From positions 117,356,838-117,420,837 of the forward strand of contig OY282558.1 of the NCBI GenBank assembly GCA_958295665.1: a DNA stretch of 64,000 bases, in the 5' to 3' direction. Every line of letters starts with the position of its first letter. Position 1 is the first letter of the stretch. The notes under the pieces are model-generated. The model ran no database searches, had not been told where the DNA came from, and saw only the letters and a program-made list of their open reading frames with translations. The position numbers and the translations under genes are program-made. Shown piece by piece: positions 35,577 to 46,862 of the stretch. This DNA comes from Tipula vernalis (lineage: Eukaryota; Arthropoda; Insecta; Diptera; Tipulidae).

Positions 35577-35771
35577 ATGAAGGTTCAATTTTTAACAGCT
35601 TTAAATATTGTATTAAATAGTTCGGAATTCTCTTACATTTATAAACCAATTTTTGGCTCACCAATGGGTTCTCCTATTAGTCCCATAATAGCAAATCTTT
35701 TTTTAAGAATTTTAATTTGTCTGGCGTAACGAACATAGTTATTGGCACCCAAATATTTCGACCCAACTATC

Positions 35772-35913
35772 GAGCCGATTTAGACGTGTTTTCTTGCATC
35801 AGTTTCTTTCCTCGTTTCTTTACAAAAATTTGACCTTCAAAATCAATTTAGAGAGAGAGGGGTAAAGAAACGAGGAAAGAAACTGATGCAAGAAAACACG
35901 TCTAAATCGGCTC
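35772..35913. repeat. Perfect 52-bp inverted repeat (hairpin, 38-nt loop)
   Basis: 35772-35823 ('gagccgatttagacgtgttt' ... 'tttctttac') is the exact reverse complement of 35862-35913. The loop contains 'gagagagagg'. It sits in the left subterminal zone of the pogo-like element, between two 'attggcaccc' repeats. Confidence 0.95.
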
Positions 35914-36419
35914 ATTGGCACCCGCCCGTGAAATAACAATTCTCTTAGAATTATCAAATTCCCGTTATGTCGAATGATTATTTTTTTTATTTGTGTGTAT
36001 TTCTCGAATCATTTTATAATTGTCCGTTGTATATAGTAACTCAGTTGCATTAAAATTGCGGAGTTGGAATGACGTGTTGTGCAGTATTTTTTTTGGTTAA
36101 TATTTTATCAATTTTGATAAGAAGCATTGGCTTGGTAAGTACCTCTTTTTATTTATATAATTAAGTGAAATATTCAGACCAGTGATTGTTTATAAGGCAA
36201 AGCATTATATTACAGTTTTAAGAATAAATATTTTGAATAAAATGTGTTAAAAGTTAAATAAAATGGGTGCCAATAGTTGATACCACATAATGTTAAATTC
36301 TAATTATTGGCACGGGGTACCCATAAATGAATTTGATGTACTACAATAATTGGCACTGTCAATAATTGTACTTATTTGGGGTGCCAATAATGCAGTAAAA
36401 TCGTTAATTTTCAGAAATT

Positions 36420-38037
36420 ATGCCGCGAAAGAAGAACTCTTATGACGAGTGCCAACTACAAAAGGTCCTCGGTGAGGTGAGGGCTGGTAAAATTTCAAAA
36501 AAATCAGCAGCCAAAATTTATAGTATTCCGAGGTCAACGATTCAATTTAGATTGTGCCCCAAATTCACGAAAATCCGGCCAAGCCCATCAACAGTATTGA
36601 CTGAAGCGGAGGAGCTAGCAATCGTAGACTGGGTTAAAATATCCCAACGAAAAGGTTTCCCTAAACGGAAGGAAGATATTCTTCATGCCGTCAAGGATTT
36701 CCTCGAGGAAAATAATCGTGATCATCCTTTTGGTGAAGAAAACTTGCCGGGAAAAGGCTGGTTTCACTCGTTCTTAAAGCGATACCCCTCCATAACACTA
36801 AGAGTACCAGATCCTGTTTCATCTGCCAGTGCTAATGTCGCAGTTACCGACATATTCAAATGGTTCGACTCCACAGAAAATTATTTATTGGAGAATGATT
36901 ATTTTTCAATTTTGAGCGATCCCAGCCGCATATTTAATGGAGATGAAACAAATTTCATGCTGTGCCCTAAAACAAAAAGTGTTTTAGCAGCGAAAGGGTC
37001 CAAAAATATCTACGAAGTTGATAGGGGTTTGGCAAAATCAAATCTAACCGTCATGTTTTCGTTCTCAGCATCGGGAATCACGACTCCACTAATGATTATT
37101 TACCCATACAAACGAGTGCGAGAGGAAATCAGAAGCACGGTGCCAGATACTTGGGGCTATGGAATTAGCGAAAACGAATGGATGACTAAACAAACATTTT
37201 ACGAATATATTTCGAAAGTTTTTTATCCGCATCTTCGAGATAACAAAATAAAATTCCCAATTACTTATTGATTTTGTAGATGGACACAGCACTCATCTTA
37301 CTTAACAAGTTAGCCAGCTTTGCGTCCGATTCGGTATTATATTAATTGCTCTGTATGCAAACTCAACTAGAATTTTACAGCCAGCGGACGTAGCAGCTTT
37401 TAAACCGCTGAAAAGTGCATGGAATAGCTCAGTGCTAGAATGGAGGCGTAAGAACCCTAGCAAAAATCTCACTAGGGACATATTTGGTCCATTATTAGAA
37501 GAAGTGGTGGACAAATCGGTGTCTTCCGATACTTTGCGGAAGGGATTTAAGGCATGTGGCCTTTTTCCCTGGAATAAGTATGCCATAAATTTGTCCAAGT
37601 GCCTAGGTAGACCGTCAGTAGCGCATTTTCAAAATATTAAAAATTCAGATGACACAGATGCTTTTCATGAATGCTGTACTATTTTAGGAACCGAAAAAGT
37701 AGCAATGTTGGAAACATTTGATAACGCTGCAGATATTGAAGATAGGTCGGATGATTTTAAAACTTTACATAAGATTTATACCTATCTTAAGTTCAATAAA
37801 TTTAAAAGAACGGTGGAAGGAAATGTGGCCAACAAAGGTTCGCAGACGGATTTTCCATTACTCTCATCAGAAGGCATTACTGGCATAGATATTGCCAATA
37901 TTAATGAATTTGTTTACTGCGACCAAGTAATTGAAAATATAAATGATGTTGAAAACATAACAATACTCAATGGCCACGAATCCACACGTACACCGTCATT
38001 AATGATAAAATTGACTGGCCTTCAGAAAATATTTTAA
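36420..38037 (+). pseudogene. pogo/Tigger-like transposase (HTH + DDE_1-like)
   Basis: The ATG at 36420 opens 283 codons. Residues 1-45 look like a pipsqueak-type helix-turn-helix (ISKKSAAKIYSIPRSTIQFR), followed by a CENP-B-like second DNA-binding region (about 60-125). The catalytic core includes 'IFNGDETNF' (first Asp, residue about 184). A frameshift near 37271 and a TAA at about 37301 break the gene. Beyond them the core continues with 'DFVDGHSTHLT' (second Asp), 'STRILQPADVAAFKPLK' (third Asp) and the frame 37432-38037. The arrangement is D-D-D, as in pogo/Tigger-type enzymes that cut and paste the element. All three acidic residues survive but the reading frame does not. Confidence 0.8.
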
Positions 38038-38051
38038 CCGTTGATGGGAAC

Positions 38052-38758
38052 ATGGATATCCCAGAAAAGATTCAAAAAGACTTTGAATTTGTCACTCCTT
38101 CCTGCACTAAACTAAATCCAACAACACAAGCATATACACCCATGGAAGACATATTAAACTGGCCGCAGACACCATTTAGGAAGGGTTGCAAAGTTCAAAA
38201 AAACAAAAAGAGTTTTGTCATTACCAACTCATTATGGATAGAAAATGAAGAAAGGCGAAAGGAAGAAAAAAGGAAAATCGAATATCTCAAAGAAGAAAGG
38301 AAAGCTGAAAGAATTAAGAAGAAAGCACTTAAAGAAAATGGCAAAATTACAAAAAAAAAATCCGAAGGCGACATCAAGAACCAAACAAAAAACCCAAAAC
38401 AATATTGTAAAAGTTTGCCAACAGCCAAAAAGACACACGAACCAACGCACACAGTAACATCCGGTGCTTTAGCGTCATTACAATATTGTTCACCAACAAA
38501 AGTGTAGCGGAAATTCAAAAAGAATCCAGTCCACCACCTCATGTGCGAAAACTTTTTTCGCCCGAAAAAAATTTGGATGGACTCGGAACAAATTTCGTAT
38601 GTCGTGGGAAAATGTGTTATGAATGCACAAAATTTATGTCGGGGGATATGAACTCCGAAGCCTGTGGCATCAGGTATACAAATTGTACAAGGGAATACCA
38701 CATTAAATCTTTAAAGGAATTAAAATGCTCAAATCTTCCGAGCTTTGCGTGCAACTAA
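38052..38758 (+). pseudogene. C-terminal tail of the pogo-like transposase, or second ORF
   Basis: 38052-38507 encodes a charged, Lys/Glu-rich segment with a coiled-coil stretch ('ERRKEEKRKIEYLKEERKAE', residues about 68-87). 38486-38758 follows in another frame with 'GKMCYECTKFMSGDMNSEAC' and further cysteines, a possible small zinc-binding module at the end of the same polypeptide. It begins 15 bp after the upstream frame stops, so it was probably continuous with it originally. Minus-strand Phe-rich ORFs here are shadows of the Lys codons. Confidence 0.55.
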
Positions 38759-40545
38759 TGTTTAGCTATGGCAAATTCAGAAAGAGACTGAAGACAAGTA
38801 GCTAGCTAGCTATGTAGCTATAGCTATGATTTGAACTGAATGTTTTATTTTATTTTTATGATTAAATGAATTTTTATGTACCTGAGTAGAAACTACTTGT
38901 GATAACATTATATTTTTAAATGAATTTTTTATGTTTCTTATTATTTGTGATAAAAATAAATAAAAAAATAGTTTATTAACTAGCTAAATTCCTTATTTTT
39001 TTAAATTTTTTATCGTGTATTTAATTAAACTTGTATAGAGCCAATAGTTATATTTTTCAGGTGCCAATGATTGTATCAATGTGCCAATTATTGTACTTTT
39101 TTAGGGTGCCAATTGTTATGTCATCGTGCCAATTACTATAGTTTTGGGAAGCTTTTTTTTATTTCGATAATTTAATAATCTTACCAATGAAATTTAATTA
39201 AATGTTGTTTTTAGTTCAGTAGAAGACTGTTTGAATATTATAATCAAACTTCAAATGAACAATTTTTTGAAAACCCTTAAATTTGGTAGCTTTGTTAAGT
39301 TAAAATTTTCTTATTGGTGCCAATAACTGTGTTCGTTACGCTGTCTGTAATAAGTTGATTTTTTTTATATTTGATGTAGTGAATAATAATTCGCTATGTC
39401 AGTACGTTCTGGCCAGATACTTAATGTAAGTGGTTAGAGTGGAGTTTTTTGAAATTTGGTCGTAGCTGCCTGATGAGCAGACCAACTTTTCAGTACGAAC
39501 CCAAACTACTGCAGAGTAATATATTGGTATAACTTTTTGGGCCTTGGCCTCTGTATTTTTCTGATTTACCAAATCAAAAATATTGGGATTGTCATGAACA
39601 ATTAATATATTTGTCTATAAAAAATGCCGAAAAATCAACTTAACAGCAAATCTATTGATGGAAAATGTGGAAAATTTGGCGTTAAATTTATTAAATTTTC
39701 AACCAATATTTTATTATCGTTATATAGATAGACGACATTATAACGGCTATTCCAAATGACAAAGTTGATGTTTTTTTAGAGGTGTTCAATTCAATAGAAT
39801 TTAGAATGAAATTCACAATCGAAATAGAATCTTGATCTCTTTTGATACATGAACCAAATGGACAAATGTCGGTAGATTGGTTTCATAAAGATACATTGGT
39901 CTCGAAGGTATTTAAATTTTCACTCTTGTCTCCTATTTTCTTACAAAATTAACACAATCAAAATTCTTACCCAAAAATTTTTAAAGCTTTCGGATACAAA
40001 GTTCCAATATAAAAATTTGGTTTTATTAAAAAACACTTTGGCTAAAACTGATTATCCCGATAAAGTAGTAAATATTACTGTTTGGAAGCAAAGGTAGAGT
40101 CAAAAACGCCAACCAAAATTATTTGTCGATCCCTAATATAAAAAATTTTTTGTAGAAAATTAAATATCTATTAAAAAATTATAATTTCAAAATTGTTGGA
40201 AGACGAATTGTTGGAATTGTTGGACGATCAAGTTCAATGCGAGTGTGACGTAACATATACTGGGCAAACAAAACAATTTATTGAAAAACGTTTTTATCAA
40301 CACAAAAGTACGGTTCTTCAGAATTAAAACCAAAATAGTGCTCTCACAACAAAAAATTTTTTAGGAAAAGATCGATTTTAGAAATGTTACACATAAAGTC
40401 CAGTGATAATATAACATCGTGGGAGATTATGCTAAAATTATTGCTAAAACACTAATTCATCGTAAACATGAACACAAAAACATTATACCACACTTACACA
40501 CGAAAAAACTAAAAATAAAAATTATTTGTATACCCCAATGCACAT

Positions 40546-42750
40546 ATTACAGAGTTATTATAGTTGACTGAGCTCACACACAAAATATGAACATAAATTT
40601 TTATTTCAATTCCAAAATTAAAAATTATTAGACCATGGAAATACTTACTACACGTATCTACAATATATAAATATGTACATAGATATGTATCGTACTGTTG
40701 ATGGTATCACGTATGCACAAATATCGATTTCATTTATTTTCTAATAAATTTTATGTATGAACAAGAACACATTCGGTAATTATTTACCTTATATACACAT
40801 GTATAAATTGATTTGGTATTTTTCACAAAAAACCTTTTATCACACACAACACTAATTAAATAAATAATTGTTCGAGCACCACATACATGTGTTAACATAA
40901 AATTTTAATTTAATATTGGATTGGAAACAAAAAAAAAAAAAAAAACTTTATACACGACAAATAATTTTAATTAATTAATTTAATTCTCTTAGAACAACTT
41001 AAACGACATTCATTCAGCACGGTAGGTAATGAAATACTAAAGTTAACAAAACAAAAACAACGGCGAGGAAAAATAATTCACAACAGAATTTTTGTATTTT
41101 TTTTTTTGCTTTTTCAATCGCGGAAAGTAGAAAAAAGCAACTAACAGACTAACCTCTAACTAAAATAAATTAAAAAAAAAAAAATAAAAATAAAAATAAA
41201 ACGAAAATTTTACGATTTTATAGTCTGTAGTATACTATAGTATAATTTTGACAGCCGAGGTGTAAATTATTTATTGTTGTATGAAATGTATTTGCATTTA
41301 TAATAAAAAAAAGAGTTAAAATACCCATATACAAAAAACTATACACACGTACCTTTATCAAGGATACATTTGGCATCAAAATTACTCCAGTATAGTATCC
41401 ATATCAAAATTGGACTTTTGGAGTTTTTTTCGTTTTTAACAACCTCTGAAGTGAAATAACCAAAGCAAGGGTGTCAATAGACAAAATCGACTTGTTTGTG
41501 GTGTCAATAGACAAAATAAAAGTAAATTTTTGATATTCTATATAAAATTAATTAAATTATACAAGTAAATAGACAAAATTGAAAATTTTACGATTTCGTA
41601 ATATTGTACGTGCGCGTGCCATCCCGCAAATATAATGTGGGGCCAATCACAAATAATGAACAAAATATTTATGTAATTGGCTTGGTTCACGTTTAGTTTA
41701 CCTCTACAACAAATTTACATAGGGTATGACCAAAAGACTAAGTAAAAAACCGAGACGACTTATGAACAATTATTTTGGCAAAATAAAACGACAACAAAAA
41801 TAATTGGAAATTACAGTAGAATCGTAATAAGTTTAATTTTTTACTTACTCTATTCACAAACAAAACTATTTTTGGTGATTTCTTACTTCACTAAAACAAA
41901 TAATACCTAAACGTCTTTAAAATCTTCCATAATGTGTTTACGTAAGCAACAATCAATGGATGAAAAGAGGAATCTGTTTTTAATTCTCGCGTTTAAAATA
42001 CGCAAAAGGTCCATATGGTAATGGAATGGGAATTTTCGGATGGATATTTTCGGATGGAAATAGATTTTATTTAGATAGACCAAGGACCTTATTCTAGAAA
42101 TTCACCCGAAGTCACTCGGTAAAATATGTCATTTCAGTAGAAAATTCGGGCTTTGCTTATTATATTGATGATATAGGAAAGAGCTCTGTCCAGAAGGCAG
42201 AAACGTACTGGCTCTCTAATTGTCTGCGGTGCAATTTCTTATTACGGAACCATTGATTTGCTGGTCGTTATATTATATGAATACACAGTATAGGCAGAAC
42301 GGTGCAGAACAATAAATCATAAAGATATATTTTAACAAATTAGTGTTGACAAGGATGAAATAACAAAAATGCGTTAAATAATTCCAGTTAGTTTGCTGCA
42401 AAAGTAATTCAAATGTCGAAAAAGAAATGTGCAGAAGTTTTTTAACATAACCTGAAACTTTCCTACTCCTGAATCCATCACTACACTATCCAAATCTGTT
42501 TTTGTACCCCAATAAACATTTCCACTAAGAACTCTACTTTTCCATAAGAAGACGCTGTCGTTGCGTTGGGTACAGTGTTTTGAAAGAGCGGTGCAAGTAT
42601 TGTCTACACAATAAAAAAACAAAAAAAAAATGCCTCACTACTGCACTACATAGACCAATAAAAAACATTTGATATTTTTTACTGATAAAATTGCACCGGA
42701 AAAACCAAAAAGGGAGATAAGGAAATATTGTTCACATATGTTACAAAAGT
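40546..42750. other. AT-rich spacer
   Basis: Mostly low-complexity DNA with A-runs at 40929-40944 and 41172-41184. The phrase 'ggtgtcaatagacaaaat' is repeated at about 41468 and 41499. A minus-strand ORF at 42374-42622 is not recognisable. No gene supported. Confidence 0.5.
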
Positions 42751-42756
42751 GTACGG

Positions 42757-43247
42757 CCCAGCAGGTTTCGTCTAAGGCCGTCCACCCCACTGTTACAATG
42801 ATTTATAGAAAATTACAAAATTACACCAATTCTTCCTGTAAAAACTAAGTGTGCTGTAGTTCGCGTATGTGGGAACTGTAAAATTACACTGAGCATGTAC
42901 AACTGGTCAGGTGGAAGTTGCTCGGGGGATTCAAGTTGGCACTTGCGGTCAGCTCCGTAACTTGCAACTTCCACAAGTGCTCGTGTTACATCCACGTGGT
43001 GACCGCTGGTTACTAGATTGCTGATTCTTTGGCTTCTAGGCTAAAACACGGCGCTAAAGAAGTCAACCTTAAACAAATCGCTGGGTGCCGATTACTGACC
43101 AGACTGGGGACCCAGCTTTAAAACTAGCTCAGTCGCTAACGGTGGATCCGGATACTTGGCGCCCTCCGGATTAAGTAGCCTTATCTGTATACTGTGAATC
43201 TCTGCGCAGATGGACATTTCTTTTTCCGCTACTCGAGGGAATAATTA
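42757..43247 (+). other. 5' leader of a LOA-clade element (copy 2)
   Basis: GC-richer sequence with 'gtggaagttgctcggggga' and, near the end, 'ggatacttggcgccctccgg ... agtagcctt', 'tatactgtgaatctctgc', 'actcgagggaataattatgg'. The full-length LOA copy has the same kind of leader before its ORF1 ('gggtaccaggcgacccccgg', 'agtagcctt', 'tataccgatctctgc', 'actcgtgggattcaaatgg' at 53221-53320), so this is a homologous 5' UTR. Confidence 0.7.
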
Positions 43248-46185
43248 TGGATCTTGAAAATAAAAAAAAAAAAACAAAAAGAGTCCGGCTCTCTAAAAAA
43301 AAACGGGAAATATGGACAACGAGACTCGGGTCTGTAGGCCTGACTCTAAGTCTACAAATAAACAACGGGACATAAGCTCAAGCGAGGCTGGTCCCTCCAC
43401 TCGGGTCACCAAATCTGAGTATACAAATACAAAGCGGAACCAAAGCACGAACGAAGCTGGTTCCTCAAAACCAACTAGGAAATACTAGGAGGAAGGCCTG
43501 GAGCCCCTGGATAAGATAAATAACATCTCGCCAGACGACAGAACGGACAAGGATAAATCCACGCTTGCGTGGGCAAAAAAAGTCACCGAGAAAAAGTCGG
43601 AAGCTGGCTCACGGCTTAAAAGAAATAGATCTCAGGAGGAAAGTCCTAAGATCGTAAAGCGAACAAAACTGCATGCTTCTGCTATGAGGCCTTTTAACGA
43701 GGTCCTCAAGGATCAGCTGGTTGTGGCAGTTATTGACGAATCCCAAGAGGATGGCAGTATCACGCCCGCCAATTGGGAGAAGGTGGAAGGGGCCTTAGCC
43801 ACCACCTTCCTGAGAATCCTGTCGGAAAATCCAGGACCTGCTCCGACTTGTCGGGACGCGGGCTGGCACAGGAATGAGGTGAAACTGACTGGCTGTGCAG
43901 ATCGGAGTTCCCTGCCGCTTTATAAGAAGGCAGCGGGAGGACTTGGCGAGGTATGGCCCGGAGCCAGCCTTGCTGTGAATGATCGGGAGGGGATCCCCTG
44001 CAGACCAAAAGCATCCCTTCGGAGCCTAGTGATCCGTGAGTTGCCAACTCACAACTGGAAAGTTGCTAAGCTCCAGGAGACAAAGGCTAACTATAGGTCA
44101 GCTGTTATCATCTTAAACAGGGAGTCACTGACTGCACTGGAAAAAACCAACGGTTTAATCAACTATGGTTTCAGTGCAGTCACACTCAAGGTGTACAAGA
44201 AGGACGCACCCAAGTAGCACCAAATAACTTTATAGTTTTATAACCCATTTCCGACGTCGGTACAACGTCACAAATTTCTATAAATTCACTTGTTTGACAT
44301 CGAACTAACAATTTTTATTTTTTCGTCGGCACGACCACAATGCGACGTTATATGTTAGCAGCCGCCAGAGCGTTATTTTATATCTACTTGATATCTTTTT
44401 TTGACTATTTTCAACTATTGACCGACTAATATGTATTTTATAACCGTGTACCGATTATTTAGTTATGTTGTCGTAATATGTGGTATTTAATGACTACCTA
44501 GCAACTTTTTTGTCGTATAAAAACCAATACCCAACCTAAATATTTTGTTGTTACCTGCACGACCACAAGATAACATTTTTTTCATATGCATACAATTTAG
44601 TGAAATAATTGACAAAAAAGATATTTTGTGACCGACATTATTACATCATCGGCAAACAACCTTGTGTCATGTCAATGTCAATTTTTATATAAATAATTTA
44701 ATATAAAAAAGTTTTTCTGACTTCAACTTCTTTTATCTTCCAAAATAGGTCAATCATCATTTTTGTTATACTAAGGATTTAATTAATGAATAATTATCAA
44801 CAGTTCTATTTAATTAAAATTGAATTGTATTAATGTTTTACGTTTTTGAAGTTTTAATCATATTGTTTATAATTCGCGAACCAAATACATTTGTATCCAT
44901 ACAGTCTCCTTTGTCGTTTTCAGGGAATTTTAAATTAACTATCTCATTCGTTAAGTTTTTCTTTTTTGTCGTTAAGGAATTTTTGGTGAATGCACAACGC
45001 TTTTCGATATAACTTATCTGGTGTGCAAATATCTTTACAGTTGAATTCTTGAATATTTGGTAATAAAATTAAATAAATCGTCGGGAGAATGACTAGACCG
45101 TCGTGACAGTAACTTTTTTGGAAATAAAATAACAAATATGTAATTTTTGAGTCGAATTTGTTATAAATTGGTTATTAATCTAACTTTTTAGTGGTTTAAA
45201 TATATTTTAATACATAATATGAAGTTCGCCATTTTTAATTACACATGCATATAAAAATTTGTATTTATTGAAAATAAAATTCTGATTTTCATACTCCTCA
45301 TGACTAAATATTATTGTAATATCATTATTTTAATGGTGGGGATTATTTCAATACGGTTTAAACTGATTTTAGAAAATTTTAGTCAACCTAAAATAAAACT
45401 ATTTTTGAAATAACAGAAATATATTTTTAAAAAAGACGAATTTATAAGGCGCATGAGTTTTTAGTTCACTGATAGGTGCACATTTACGATAAAACTTGCT
45501 TTGTTTATAAAAATATGTCGTATCTTGCCAGATTTTTGGGTTACCATTATTACAGGGAATGTGAATATTATATTTACAATTATTATGAAGTAAATTTTCA
45601 TAAAGTCGTAAATAATGAAATAGATGATAAAGGAAACAGACAAATAATTATTATATTTAGAAGATAAAAGAAGACAACATGATTATTTATATATTTTATA
45701 AAAAATAGTTGTCCTGTCTGCTAAATTATAACCACAATGTGAGACAAAACCATTTTTTTACAAACAAAATAGTGGTCAATATATCTATGTCGTGACTTGT
45801 ATTCTATGGTCAATTGATAAGTCGGATAATAGTTATTACGACGTTGTTACAACCCAAAATTTATTCCCCAATAACGTTGTATCTCAGTTTTCATACCATT
45901 GTCACAACGTTGGCTAGCCAACCAGTAGTCATTTAGCCAACCACAGTACAACGTTATCCCAACCCACTCGTGCTACTTGGGCAGATAAGCCGGAGGCTCC
46001 GAAGTCATCTTCAGAAAGTACTGCGGTGCTTGATAGCTCATCTGCGTGCGCGGAGGTAGTCAGCCAAGCGGAAACTCTCTCCACGGATACGGAGATGTCA
46101 ACGTTCATAAAGTCTTTAAAGAGGCTTTCAGAGGACTTCTCATCAGGGGATGACTCTGATGTTACTGTGGTGGAGAAGAGGCTGT
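43248..46185 (+). pseudogene. LOA ORF1 (DUF4780-like), split by a TIR element
   Basis: The probable start ATG at 43248 enters an A-run and soon meets a stop. The main frame is open from about 43500, with 177 codons from the ATG at 43684. 'RPFNEVLKDQLVVAVIDESQ' begins the DUF4780-type domain, and the end 'KTNGLINYGFSAVTLKVYKK' matches the other two copies. The frame meets the foreign element at 44209. It continues in the same frame after 45983 with an acidic Ser-rich tail ('DKPEAPKSSSESTAV' to 'DSDVTVVEKRL') and stops at about 46185. The domain probably binds the element RNA. Part of the middle (about 43840-43930) reads poorly, suggesting local frame damage. Confidence 0.75.
44209..45981. mobile_element. 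Unclassified TIR element, 1773 bp, CCCAAGTAGCAC termini
   Basis: The ends are an exact 12-bp inverted repeat (CCCAAGTAGCAC ... GTGCTACTTGGG), flanked by CA at 44207-44208 and 45982-45983. Removing the element and one CA leaves the LOA ORF1 in frame, which confirms the boundaries. Subterminal zones are rich in 'acaacgt/acgttgt' words. The interior is AT-rich with no ORF over 65 codons, so it is non-autonomous. The 2-bp duplication is not TA, so I cannot place it in a superfamily. Confidence 0.8.
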
Positions 46186-46435
46186 AGAGATGACACTGAC
46201 ATTTCTTTCTAATTTTAAAAATTGGGAAAGAAGCGACAGATGTCGTCTTGATCCAGGAACCTTAGGTCACTGAAGACCGGGTACTTGGGCTCAAGACTCC
46301 CTATTATAGATGCACACGAAAAAAGAAGGTAAGGTTCGGTCGTGCATTCTCATTAAAAATAACATAAGTTGCTTCCTGAACTAAGTGTATTTAAATTTAT
46401 CTGCAGCTCGTGTTCGAATCTCCCCGTTTTGTTTG
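46186..46435 (+). pseudogene. Start of LOA ORF2 endonuclease (truncated)
   Basis: After the ORF1 stop the sequence reads 'DVVLIQEP' and 'VTEDRVLGLKTPYYR' (about 46230-46310). This is the beginning of an apurinic-type endonuclease with the catalytic Glu in the Gln-Glu-Pro motif. Frame-shifted pieces ('ILIKNNISCFLN') continue to about 46435. The rest of ORF2 (RT, RNase H) is missing, so this copy is 3'-truncated, which is unusual for target-primed insertion and suggests a later deletion or rearrangement. Confidence 0.65.
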
Positions 46436-46479
46436 CAAGTAGTTATCAAAAGTAATTGACATTTGGCGTTTAACATTAA

Positions 46480-46862
46480 GCGACCTACAATTATCTTCGA
46501 TCAAGATGTTCCAGGTTGTGGAAAATCTACGTGGATCATAAACACTAATAAGTTAGGCATTGACCTCGTCTGATGTGCTACTAAAGAAGGACTAGGTGAT
46601 CTAAAATTTAAAATTACTGCTCGTTTTATTAAGGAGAAGACTGACCTCAATAAAATCGTATTAAACTATAAAACGATTATGCTTCCTAACTAATTAATGG
46701 AACCCGAAATTATGATACGGTATTTATTGATGAATATATGATGATATGTGATGCCGGTTTTATTGGACATGTTTACCAGAAATTCAAAAATGTAAACACA
46801 GTGTACATAGTCAGTTTAAATGCATCTATTGAGACCTTGCGATGCAATAGAGTTCTCTAATA
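46480..46862 (+). pseudogene. Endogenous viral element: RNA-virus superfamily 1 helicase-like fragment
   Basis: The plus strand reads 'DVPGCGKST' at 46505-46531, a Walker A motif. Then, about 70 codons later and in another frame, it reads 'VFIDEYMM' at 46720-46743, a Walker B-like Asp-Glu. Between them lies a 'CATKEGLGDLK' segment. The order Val-Pro-Gly-Cys-Gly-Lys-Ser/Thr, Ala-Thr-x-Glu-Gly, then Val-Phe-Ile-Asp-Glu is what I know from superfamily 1 helicases of alphavirus-like, especially virga/nege-like, plus-strand RNA viruses. An in-frame TGA (46571) and TAA (46691), plus a frameshift before motif II, show it is an old non-functional copy. It is not joined to replicase or capsid sequence. 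Alternative: a P-loop ATPase of another mobile element. Confidence 0.6.

Larger units (their letters stand above)
35724..39341 (+). mobile_element. pogo/Tigger-like DNA transposon, 3618 bp, 6-bp TSD
   Basis: Terminal inverted repeats begin GCGTAACGAACA on both ends and continue through 'gttattggcacc'. They are flanked by TGTCTG at 35718-35723 and 39342-39347. Copies of 'gtgccaat' or 'attggcac' stud both subterminal zones: left at about 35741, 35914, 36266, 36305, 36349, 36381; right at about 39060, 39081, 39104, 39127, 39316. They are probable transposase-binding repeats. The transposase gene lies inside. The element splits a Penelope-like RT, so it is the younger of the two. Confidence 0.85.
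35578..40545 (+). pseudogene. Penelope-like element: RT and GIY-YIG-like region
   Basis: 35590-35715 encodes 'YKPIFGSPMGSPISPIIANL', the RT motif typical of Penelope-like elements. The pogo-like transposon interrupts it. The frame resumes at about 39650 with 'ENVENLALNLLNFQPIFYYR' then 'YID', 'DDIITAIPNDKVDVFLEVFN' and 'VDWFHKDTLVSKVF', the palm region with the catalytic Asp pair disturbed by a small insertion. 40215-40320 encodes 'CECDVTYTGQTKQFIEKRFY' followed by 'QHKST', which fits the GIY-YIG-type endonuclease domain of canonical Penelope elements. Numerous stops. About 39400-39640 holds unrelated sequence. No long terminal repeats recognised. Confidence 0.8.

Noticed and set aside
38195..38701. 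Phe/Ser-rich minus-strand ORFs
   Set aside because: Shadow of the Lys/Glu-rich tail encoded on the plus strand.
38806..38827. 'gctagctagctatgtagcta' palindromic words
   Set aside because: Short low-complexity repetition inside the pogo-like element, too short to interpret.
42374..42622. 82-codon minus-strand ORF
   Set aside because: No motif, no homologous copy in the window and no supporting signals.
46410..46430. B-box-like 'gtgttcgaatctcccc'
   Set aside because: No matching A box upstream and it lies within LOA ORF2 sequence, so I do not call a tRNA or SINE.
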